Below, piece after piece: positions 12,374 through 18,741 of a stretch of DNA of 18,741 nucleotides (position 1 is the stretch's first letter; every line of letters starts with the position of its first letter). The stretch comes from an uncultured Prevotella sp. (lineage in GTDB: Bacteria > Bacteroidota > Bacteroidia > Bacteroidales > Bacteroidaceae). The stretch is from contig CALFIY010000057.1 of NCBI GenBank assembly GCA_937877595.1, positions 1 to 18,741 on the forward strand, written 5' to 3'. The position numbers were made by a program, and so were the translations under genes. The notes beneath the pieces were generated by a model. The model was given only the letters and a program-made list of their open reading frames with translations, ran no database searches and had not been told where the DNA came from.

Positions 12374-13996
12374 TTACTCACGAATGTTCGGCTCTTCAAG
12401 CCCGAGGCCGCGCTTCTTGTCGACAGCCTTAAGGACGATGCCAAGCAGCAGGGCAGCAACGCCGAGGCTGGCAAGCATCACCAGCGGAGCAGTGTAGTTG
12501 AACTGTGTCGGGTCGGTAACACCCGGGTTTGTGGCATCGAGCACCTTTCCGATGAGCAATGGGAAAAGCCACAGGCCAATGTTCTGTATCCAGAAGATTA
12601 GTGCATAGGCTGAACCGATTACTTTTGCATCTACCAACTTTGGTACTGAAGGCCACAGCGATGCAGGCACCAGCGAGAATGACGCACCAAGAACGAGGAT
12701 AGTGGCGTAGGCTATCACAATGCCGCCTACAGGACTTCCCTTGAATGCAGGCAGGACAAAGGCAAAGGTGAGATGGCATGCTATAAGCAGTATGCTGCCA
12801 AGCACAAGCATTGATGCTGCCTTGCCGTGATGGTCGAGATATGAGCCGAGGATTGGTGTGATAAGCACTGCCAGCAATGGGAAGACGGCAAAGATTGATT
12901 CTGCCGACTGGCGCATGTAGCCCATATAGCAATATGTGATAAGGGCAAGGATGGAAATGCCGAGAAGAGTGTTCCTGACGTTTGTCTTTTTCTGAAAATT
13001 AGAGGCAAATCCGGCTGCAGCCACTACGAGCATTATGACATACTGCACGATGGTGACGCTCGACGATGCCCAGAACGACGAAGCGTCGGGAGCGGTAAGC
13101 GTAAGGTTGCACTGCAACATGTTTACGGCATATTTCTGGAATGGGAAAATTGCCGAGTAATAGAGAACGCAGAGCAGGGCAACAAGCCAAAAGCCGCTGT
13201 CGGTAAGAATCTTGCCGAGGTCGCTGATTTTAAACGGATCGTCTTTCTCTTCTGCCTCACCAGTCTGAGCATCAAGTTTCTGATCCATGACAAAATAGAC
13301 GATAGTCATAATCAGGGCTATGCACATCAGCACCACACCGAAAGCCACGGAGCGCGACACGCTTATCTCGCCGCCCAGACGTGCAAAGAAAGGCGAGAAA
13401 ATCATACAGGTTGCTACGCCGAGACGTGCCAGCGCCATCTCGCTACCCATGGCCAGCGCCATCTCACGTCCCTTGAACCATTTTACTATTCCACGCGACA
13501 CCGTGATGCCTGCCATTTCACAGCCGCAGCCAAATATCATAAATCCGCAGGCGGCAAACTTGGCAGAAGCGGGCATTCCCTCGTAGAAAGGACTCACTCC
13601 CAACTCATCGAAAACGGGAATATAGTTGAGATTGTTGTTAAACCAAGTCTCCAGACCGCTACCGATAAAGCCATCGCTCACGGCATACCACTTGACGCAT
13701 GCCCCGACAAGCATCACCGCTGCAGAGAGAACAGCCGTGAAGCGCACGCCCATCTTGTCGAGTATTATACCGGCAAAGATAAGGAAGAAGACGAAAACGT
13801 TGAGGAATACCTCTGAGCCCTGCATTGTGCCGAAGGCCGTAGAGTCCCACCCACGCTCCGACTGCATAAGGTCTTTGATGGGCGAAAGGATATCCATGAA
13901 AATGTAGGAGCAGAACATGGCCAGTGCAAGGAGCAACAGGGCTGTCCAGCGCATTGCTGCAGAATCGCGCAGCGTCTTTTGAATTGCTTGTGACAT
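12374..13996 (-). CDS. MFS transporter, possibly MFSD1-like
   Basis: The 540-residue inner-membrane protein has about twelve hydrophobic segments, beginning near residue 15 (MRWTALLLLALAMFCSYIF). The MFS inter-helix signature is recognisable as AGIILDKMGVRF (75-86), with a second-half counterpart LGSYLDHHGKAASM. A longer hydrophilic loop (QKLDAQTGEAEEKDD) separates the halves. The motif SLVPASLWPSVPKLV reminds me of the MFSD1 group of eukaryotic and bacterial carriers, for which dipeptide transport has been reported, but I would not assign a substrate. It lies 97 bases after the DMT transporter stop on the same strand, with a Z-DNA-like tract and no convincing promoter in between, so it may be the last gene of that transcript. 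It ends convergently with hisC. Confidence 0.82.
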   Translation of the reverse strand: MSQAIQKTLRDSAAMRWTALLLLALAMFCSYIFMDILSPIKDLMQSERGWDSTAFGTMQGSEVFLNVFVFFLIFAGIILDKMGVRFTAVLSAAVMLVGACVKWYAVSDGFIGSGLETWFNNNLNYIPVFDELGVSPFYEGMPASAKFAACGFMIFGCGCEMAGITVSRGIVKWFKGREMALAMGSEMALARLGVATCMIFSPFFARLGGEISVSRSVAFGVVLMCIALIMTIVYFVMDQKLDAQTGEAEEKDDPFKISDLGKILTDSGFWLVALLCVLYYSAIFPFQKYAVNMLQCNLTLTAPDASSFWASSSVTIVQYVIMLVVAAAGFASNFQKKTNVRNTLLGISILALITYCYMGYMRQSAESIFAVFPLLAVLITPILGSYLDHHGKAASMLVLGSILLIACHLTFAFVLPAFKGSPVGGIVIAYATILVLGASFSLVPASLWPSVPKLVDAKVIGSAYALIFWIQNIGLWLFPLLIGKVLDATNPGVTDPTQFNYTAPLVMLASLGVAALLLGIVLKAVDKKRGLGLEEPNIRE

Positions 13997-14093
13997 TTTT
14001 TATTCTTTTTTGTTGCGTTTTTTTATACTGTATCAGACTTCTTTCTCTGCCCGGCAATACCGTGCATTTAGGATTACAACACCTATATATTAA

Positions 14094-15071
14094 TTATACG
14101 CGCGTGCGCGTGCGCGCGAGAGTGATATCATTCTTGCTCTTCGATTTCGTCACCATCCAGACACCGGTGAACACCAGCAGCACAGCAAGGGCCTGCGTGG
14201 GCTTGAAGACACCGATGCCCGTAAGCACCGAGACGGTGACTGCAACAGCCGGCTGCACATAGTTGTAGGTGGAGACGACCGTGGGGCGAAGCACTTTCTG
14301 CGCGTTGACTATAAGGATATAGCCTACGAATGTTCCGAAGAACACTACATAGGCTGTTTCAAGCCACGTACGCAGTGGAACGCTCGCCCAGTCGACCGCT
14401 GCCACATGCCAGATGGCGAACGGCCAGATGATAACCGTCGCCCAGAGAAACATCCAGCGGTTTACGGTAAAGATATCGTAGCGCCTGACGAGTTTGTTGA
14501 ACAGCGAGAGAAACAGGGCGTACGACAACTGCGCGCCAAGCACGAAGAGGTCGCCGCGAATGTCGCCCACACGACTGTCGGCAGCGTGGACACTGGTGAG
14601 AACAAGCGTCACGGCTCCGACACAGCCTATCGCCACGCCGCCAAACTTGAGCCACGTGACAGGTTCGCGCAGAATGAGAAAGGAGAGAATCATTGCAAAG
14701 ATAGGCAATGACGTGGTGACGATGCTGGCATTGACCGGCGACGTGAGGCTTAGTCCTATGGTGAAGCCGCACTGATTGCACACGAGGCCGAAGACAGCAG
14801 CAAGGGCAAACAGCAGTTTGTCGCGCAGAGGCACCGCAGTGCTGCACTGCCCGCCGACTTCGGCGATATCGGCAGTACGCCTGCCCCGCAACATGAAAAA
14901 CAATGAGGTAAACCAAAACAGCAATGCTCCACCCATGACGCGGAACGACACCATCGTGATGCCGTCAATGCCGTGAGTCATGGCATCCTTGCCCAATGGC
15001 GACATCAGTCCCCAAATGGCACAGGCGGTAAACATGCTCAGATGAGCCTTCAGTGGAGCGCTGTTGTTCAT
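14094..15071 (-). CDS. DMT-superfamily (EamA) transporter
   Basis: The ATG at 15071 gives 325 residues with ten predicted membrane helices arranged as two EamA repeats (about 10-160 and 175-310). Recognisable parts are ACAIWGLMSPLGKDAM near the N-terminus, CNQCGFTIGLSLTSPVNASI, SLPIFAMILSFLILREPVTW closing repeat one, and YNYVQPAVAVTVSVL in repeat two. EamA proteins export or import metabolites such as amino acids; the substrate cannot be read. The start overlaps the S9 peptidase stop by four bases (ATGA), indicating translational coupling; an upstream in-frame extension is rejected because it lies entirely inside the peptidase gene. The last nine codons (TLARTRTRV) are written in a near-perfect alternating purine-pyrimidine tract. 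Confidence 0.88.
   Translation of the reverse strand: MNNSAPLKAHLSMFTACAIWGLMSPLGKDAMTHGIDGITMVSFRVMGGALLFWFTSLFFMLRGRRTADIAEVGGQCSTAVPLRDKLLFALAAVFGLVCNQCGFTIGLSLTSPVNASIVTTSLPIFAMILSFLILREPVTWLKFGGVAIGCVGAVTLVLTSVHAADSRVGDIRGDLFVLGAQLSYALFLSLFNKLVRRYDIFTVNRWMFLWATVIIWPFAIWHVAAVDWASVPLRTWLETAYVVFFGTFVGYILIVNAQKVLRPTVVSTYNYVQPAVAVTVSVLTGIGVFKPTQALAVLLVFTGVWMVTKSKSKNDITLARTRTRV
14095..14118. other. 24-bp alternating pyrimidine-purine tract (Z-DNA potential)
   Basis: From 14095 to 14118 every pyrimidine is followed by a purine without a break: TATA and then twenty bases of CG/TG steps. It covers the final codons and part of the stop of the DMT transporter. Alternating CG/TG runs of this length are the classical Z-DNA-forming sequences under negative supercoiling. 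Confidence 0.8.
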
Positions 15072-17260
15072 TTCTTCAGCCAGCGGTCGAGCCACGAGAA
15101 GAAGGTACGCTGCCACAGTATTCCGTTCTGAGGCTTCAGCACCCAGTGATTTTCGTCGGGGAAGATGAGCAATTCCGCAGGAATTCCGCGAAGACGTGCC
15201 GCATTGAAGGCACCCATGCCCTGATTGTAGACAATGCGGTAGTCCTTCTCGCCATGAATGCAGAGAATAGGTGTGTCCCACTTGTCGACAAAGCGATGGG
15301 GCGAGTTTTCGTAGGTCTTGGCGGCGCGCTGCGTGCGACCGGCGTTCCAGTAAGCATCGTCGTACTCCCAGTTGGAGAAGAAGACCTCCTCGGTATCGGT
15401 ATACATCGACTCAAGGTTGAAGGCACCGTCGTGGGCTATGAAAGCCTTGAAGCGCTTGTCGTGATGGCCTGCAAGGTAATAGACGGAGAAGCCACCGAAG
15501 GATGCGCCGACAGCGCCAAGTCTGTCGCGGTCTACAAATGGCAAGTTCTGCGCAGCATCGTCGATAGCGGCAAGATAGTCGTCCATGCACTGGCCTGTCC
15601 AGTCGCCCGATATCTGCTCTTTCCATTCCTGTCCGAAGCCTGGCAGTCCGTGGCGGTTAGGTGCTACGACAACGTAGCCGTTGGCTGCCATTATCTGGAA
15701 GTTCCATCGGTAACTCCAGAACTGGCTTACCGGACTCTGCGGGCCTCCCTCGCAGAAGAGAAGCGTGGGATACTTCTTGCCTTCTTCGTAATTGGCAGGA
15801 AGCATAATCCATACCAGCATCTTCCTGCCGTCGCTGGTGTTCACCCAGCGTTGCTGCATGCGCCCGAACGTGAGTTGGTCGAGGATATGCTTGTTTTCAA
15901 AAGATATCTGCTGTGTGCGCGTCTTCTCGATATTCTTTCCTGGCGTGACGAGATAGATGTCTGTAGGAGCAGAAAGGCTCTGGCGAGTTGCCAGTATCTG
16001 CTGTCCGTTGTTTGCCAACTGCAGTGACGTCCAGTCGTCCCACGTCTCAGTAAGTTGCGTAACCTCGCCTTTCTGGTTGACGCTGTACAGATTGTTGCAA
16101 CCATGCCATACGCTGAGGAAGTAGAACTGCGCAGCGTCGGCCTTCTTACCACTCACCCCTGCCTTCTTACCTCTCACCTCTGCCTGCGCCCAGCAGAAAG
16201 CCTCGACGTCGCTTTTCCAGTTGACGTAACGCTTTGTGCCTGTAGCGAGATGGTATATACAGAGGCGGTTCAGGTCTGCCTCATATCCGTCGCGCGCCAT
16301 CGACTGCCATGCAATGTACTGGCCGTCGGGCGAGAACTGCGGATTCTGGTCGTAACCGGTGTTTGCTCCGCTCTGGTTCACGGCCTGGTCTGCCAGCGTG
16401 TGTGTTGCGTCTGATGCAGGCGCTTTATAGTCGGCCGGTTTGCAGAGATTGCGAGTGCAGCGCGTCTCTATGTCATAAAGGAAAATGTCGGAGTCGGTAG
16501 AGATTGCGTATTGCGTGCCCGTCTTCTTACGACAAGTGTATGCTATTGTCTTTGAATCGGGGCTCCATGCCAGTTGTTCTATTCCGCCGAAAGGCTCCAT
16601 CGGACACTCGTAAGGCTCGCCGTCGAGGATATCAGTCATTTCGCCATCCACGGTAAAGTCGGCAACAGAGCAGACAAACGGATGCTGAATGTTCTCCACG
16701 TAGTGGTCCCAGTGGCGGTACATCAGGTCGGTGACGCGGCGGCCGGTGGCTTTCGGAAGGTCTTCGGGATTTTCCTTTATCACCTCATGGAATGGAATAG
16801 ATTTCACGATGATAACCTTGCTGCGGTCGGGCGAGAAGAGGAAGCCCTCTACGCTGCCTTTCGTGCTGGAGAGTTGACGGCGATTTGAGCCGTCGACCTT
16901 CATTGCCCATATCTCGCCGCCGGTTATGAAGGCTATCGTCTCGGCGTCAAGCCATGCCGGGTCGGTCTCGCTGGCCGACGCCGTTGTGAGTTGGCGGCGC
17001 TCCGTGCCGTCTACATTCATTACGCACAGCACCTGGTGCCCCTTGTTCTGCTTTACTGAGTAATAGCCAACCTGAAAAGCCACATGCTTTCCGTCGGGCG
17101 AGGCGGCGACAGTGCCGATACGTCCCATTGCCCAGAGGGCTTCGGGCGTCATGTACGGGCTATTGAGTTTTATGTTGTGTTTTCCTATCACGTCGGTTTG
17201 CGCATTGGCACCTGCCACGGCCATCAGTAACAGCATGGCCGAAAGAACTAATTTCTTCAT
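15068..17260 (-). CDS. S9 family peptidase, dipeptidyl peptidase 5-like, secreted
   Basis: The 730-residue product has a Sec signal peptide (residues 1-20, cleavage at ANA-Q), a beta-propeller built on WD40-like PD40 repeats (for example ASPDGKHVAFQ, WSPDSKTIAYT, FSPDGQYIAWQ; about residues 45-440), and a C-terminal alpha/beta-hydrolase domain (about 475-730). The catalytic triad is S587 in GASFGG, D673 in HGEKDYR and H705 in DENHWV. The layout matches DPP5 of Porphyromonas gingivalis, a periplasmic enzyme releasing dipeptides from peptide N-termini. An in-frame 21-bp duplication adds EVRGKKA/GVSGKKA at residues 361-374. It starts 32 bases after the upstream gene's stop and overlaps the transporter gene by ATGA. 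No promoter box is visible before it. Confidence 0.92.
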   Translation of the reverse strand: MKKLVLSAMLLLMAVAGANAQTDVIGKHNIKLNSPYMTPEALWAMGRIGTVAASPDGKHVAFQVGYYSVKQNKGHQVLCVMNVDGTERRQLTTASASETDPAWLDAETIAFITGGEIWAMKVDGSNRRQLSSTKGSVEGFLFSPDRSKVIIVKSIPFHEVIKENPEDLPKATGRRVTDLMYRHWDHYVENIQHPFVCSVADFTVDGEMTDILDGEPYECPMEPFGGIEQLAWSPDSKTIAYTCRKKTGTQYAISTDSDIFLYDIETRCTRNLCKPADYKAPASDATHTLADQAVNQSGANTGYDQNPQFSPDGQYIAWQSMARDGYEADLNRLCIYHLATGTKRYVNWKSDVEAFCWAQAEVRGKKAGVSGKKADAAQFYFLSVWHGCNNLYSVNQKGEVTQLTETWDDWTSLQLANNGQQILATRQSLSAPTDIYLVTPGKNIEKTRTQQISFENKHILDQLTFGRMQQRWVNTSDGRKMLVWIMLPANYEEGKKYPTLLFCEGGPQSPVSQFWSYRWNFQIMAANGYVVVAPNRHGLPGFGQEWKEQISGDWTGQCMDDYLAAIDDAAQNLPFVDRDRLGAVGASFGGFSVYYLAGHHDKRFKAFIAHDGAFNLESMYTDTEEVFFSNWEYDDAYWNAGRTQRAAKTYENSPHRFVDKWDTPILCIHGEKDYRIVYNQGMGAFNAARLRGIPAELLIFPDENHWVLKPQNGILWQRTFFSWLDRWLKK
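16140..16181. repeat. In-frame 21-bp tandem duplication inside the S9 peptidase gene
   Basis: Two 21-base copies (16140-16160 and 16161-16181), identical at 19 of 21 positions, both start GCCTTCTTACC and contain a CTCACC step. They encode two seven-residue units of the type GKKA in the propeller at residues 361-374. The frame is preserved. Confidence 0.88.
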
Positions 17261-17292
17261 TTAAGGTGTAGGTTTAAGTGGGAGGTGAGAAG

Positions 17293-18348
17293 TCACATTG
17301 CGATCTTCATGTATATAGGATAGTGGTCGGAGTAGGTTTGCTCGCCGTGGTAGTAGGTAATTCCGTGCAGCGACTTGTCATGGAAGATATAGTCGATGCG
17401 CGCATGCTTAGTGCCGCGGTATGTAAACATAAATCCGAAGCCACATTCCTTGAAGCCGTCGACCATGTCGCCGAGCATCGTCTTGTATACATAGGAATAG
17501 GGAACGTCGTTGAAGTCGCCGCAGAGAATGACAGGCTTGTCGGAAGCGCGTTTCTCCTGCGCTATGAGCGTAGCCTGGCCGGCGCGCACTATCATGCCAA
17601 GGGCGTAGTTGCCGTAGATGAGCGACAGCAGGCGGTTGCCACTGAAGTCAAGACCGCGCTCGGCAGCCTTCTGCGCCTGGCGCAGAGAGTGGTTGATACC
17701 TGTAGTCTGCAGGTGAGTGTTGAAGACGCGGAATTCGCGGCCGCTAACTTCGATATCAGCCCACATGGCGCTGTTGTTTGTGTCGTCGAAGAGTATGGTC
17801 TTGCTTTTACTGATAGGATAGCGGCTGTAGATAATCATGTCCTCACGTCCCGTTGCCATATAAGGGAAATATTCCTTGTATGAATTGGAGTTGAGTTTGT
17901 CGCCGCTGTGCTCAGAATACTCCTGAATGCAGAGCACGTCAACTTTCTGCTTGCGCATTTCCGAAAGAATGTCCTGTGCCATGAAACCGGAAGTCTCACG
18001 GCAGAACATGGCAACGTTATACGAAGCCACCTTCAGTCCGTTCTGTGCATCAACGCCTTTCGGCTGTGAGCGCAGTTGGAATATCGTGCCGATGTACGGT
18101 ATGCAGAAGAGCACCGTAACAAGCGGCAGCAATGCTATGAACCAGCGGCGGCGCACCAGCCAGTAGACCAGCAACACCAGATTGGCCAGGATAAGTAGCG
18201 GAAGTATGAACACTATCAGCGCACGTGCTGTGTTACCTGCGGGATGTGCTGCTCCTGCATATAGACCTACAAAAGTGAAAACGGAAACGACTATCTGAGC
18301 CACCAGGAACATGATGGCTACATATCTATAGACTGCTAATTTTCCCAT
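17293..18348 (-). CDS. Membrane-anchored endonuclease/exonuclease/phosphatase-family protein
   Basis: The 351-residue protein has about three N-terminal membrane helices (residues 8-30, 43-65 and 69-90), then an EEP-fold catalytic domain (about 104-351). The fold's active-site residues are visible: N111 (ASYNV), E143 (CIQEYS), H212 (NTHLQ), D278 and N280 (GDFNDVP), R317-D319 (ARIDYIF) and D341-H342 (SDHYP). Family members hydrolyse phosphodiesters in nucleic acids, phospholipids or inositol phosphates; the substrate is not readable. The catalytic domain probably lies on one face of the inner membrane, side unknown. It starts 50 bases after the response-regulator stop and ends 32 bases before the S9 peptidase, suggesting one transcript. 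I see no TAnnTTTG box before it. Confidence 0.9.
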   Translation of the reverse strand: MGKLAVYRYVAIMFLVAQIVVSVFTFVGLYAGAAHPAGNTARALIVFILPLLILANLVLLVYWLVRRRWFIALLPLVTVLFCIPYIGTIFQLRSQPKGVDAQNGLKVASYNVAMFCRETSGFMAQDILSEMRKQKVDVLCIQEYSEHSGDKLNSNSYKEYFPYMATGREDMIIYSRYPISKSKTILFDDTNNSAMWADIEVSGREFRVFNTHLQTTGINHSLRQAQKAAERGLDFSGNRLLSLIYGNYALGMIVRAGQATLIAQEKRASDKPVILCGDFNDVPYSYVYKTMLGDMVDGFKECGFGFMFTYRGTKHARIDYIFHDKSLHGITYYHGEQTYSDHYPIYMKIAM

Positions 18349-18398
18349 GACGTACTAACGGTTTGCCTTAGTGGGGATGTTAGAAAAAAAGTAAGTGT

Positions 18399-18741
18399 TT
18401 ATTTTTTAATGTCGAGGTAGTGCTGCACGATGTCAAGCAAATCTTCCACACGGAATGGCTTTGCCATGAAGTCGTCGCAGCCAGCCTGCTTTGCCTCGCG
18501 TATATTCTCGTCGAAGGCATAGGCGCTAAGCGCAATGACAGGAATGTCGTGGCTCACTTCCTTGATGATGCGCGTGGCGTCAAGTCCGTTCATGTCGGGC
18601 ATGCGGATATCCATGAGAACAAGATCGGGCTTTTCGTCTTCGCAGATAGTGACAGCCTCGATACCATCCTTGGCACGCATCAGGCGATAGCGCTTCTGCA
18701 GCACAATCTTCACCAGTTCAAAGTTGCTGTCTTCGTCTTCG
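18399..18741 (-). CDS. Two-component receiver domain, C-terminal part of a truncated gene
   Basis: The frame enters from the right edge and is open to it; the stop is TAA at 18399. The visible 113 residues form a response-regulator receiver domain: an acidic EDEDSNFELV start, the phosphoacceptor aspartate in DLVLMDIRMPDMNGL, an ALSAY strand with the conserved serine, and the lysine of MAKPF, ending a few residues after the last helix with no output domain. A protein that ends right after its receiver, with an EDEDSNFEL opening, is most often a hybrid sensor kinase; a stand-alone receiver is also possible. The GTG at 18713 falls inside the domain's first helix and is not the start. Confidence 0.88.
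   Translation of the reverse strand, partial: EDEDSNFELVKIVLQKRYRLMRAKDGIEAVTICEDEKPDLVLMDIRMPDMNGLDATRIIKEVSHDIPVIALSAYAFDENIREAKQAGCDDFMAKPFRVEDLLDIVQHYLDIKK

Noticed and set aside
15072..15281. A 70-codon upstream extension of the DMT transporter.
   Set aside because: It lies wholly inside the S9 peptidase gene, is Cys/Ser/His-rich and precedes the natural membrane-protein start that overlaps the stop by ATGA.
15053..16027. A 324-codon plus-strand open frame opposite the S9 peptidase.
   Set aside because: It lies opposite the catalytic domain of a well-supported gene and shows no family features.

Overview
The window reads as chromosomal DNA of a Bacteroidales bacterium, most likely Prevotella or a close relative. 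Three things point there. The rpsU / tyrosine recombinase / hpf / tRNA-Thr order is one I recall from upstream of tuf in Bacteroidales. The promoters carry the Bacteroidetes -7 box TAnnTTTG, and almost all start codons lack a Shine-Dalgarno sequence. A large secreted protein ends in a Prevotella-type C-terminal tail (YNLSGQRV...KGLYI.DGKK). I see no phage, insertion sequence, CRISPR array or integrated element. No gap between genes exceeds 300 bases.

Layout. Positions 1-1725, minus strand: a translation-related cluster of rpsU (bS21), a XerC/D-type recombinase, a short ribosome hibernation factor and a tRNA-Thr(TGT) cut by the window edge, with separate promoters for rpsU and the tRNA. Positions 1762-3081: malate dehydrogenase (minus) divergent from an aminopeptidase P (plus, 3082-4926). 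Positions 4936-5397: a dense intergenic stretch with a six-unit 21-bp repeat array, a perfect 14-bp hairpin, an unlisted 53-codon small gene and a ten-unit 8-bp repeat array. Positions 5395-7662, minus: a 755-aa secreted multidomain surface protein. Positions 7868-9010, minus: an MltF-like lytic transglycosylase lipoprotein with a TTG start. Positions 9108-12351, plus: histidine biosynthesis hisG-hisD-hisC, divergent from the transglycosylase; hisB does not follow hisC. Positions 12374-18348, minus: an MFS transporter, a DMT/EamA transporter, a DPP5-like S9 peptidase and a membrane-anchored endonuclease/exonuclease/phosphatase-fold protein. Positions 18399-18741, minus: the C-terminal receiver domain of a two-component protein cut by the window edge.

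How the genes fit together. The left cluster combines ribosome assembly, ribosome hibernation and tRNA supply. hpf is the only gene here with a perfect Shine-Dalgarno, which is notable because bS21, encoded in the same cluster, helps hide the anti-Shine-Dalgarno in this phylum. The S9 peptidase and DMT transporter overlap by ATGA and are probably translationally coupled; together with the nearby MFS carrier and aminopeptidase P they suggest peptide-based nutrition. The rest is core metabolism and envelope maintenance.

The most distinctive signals are non-coding: a shared extended promoter motif TAnnTTTGCA at seven promoters, and at least four unrelated short tandem repeat families (21, 8, 7 and 21 bp) placed at gene boundaries or inside a coding region.
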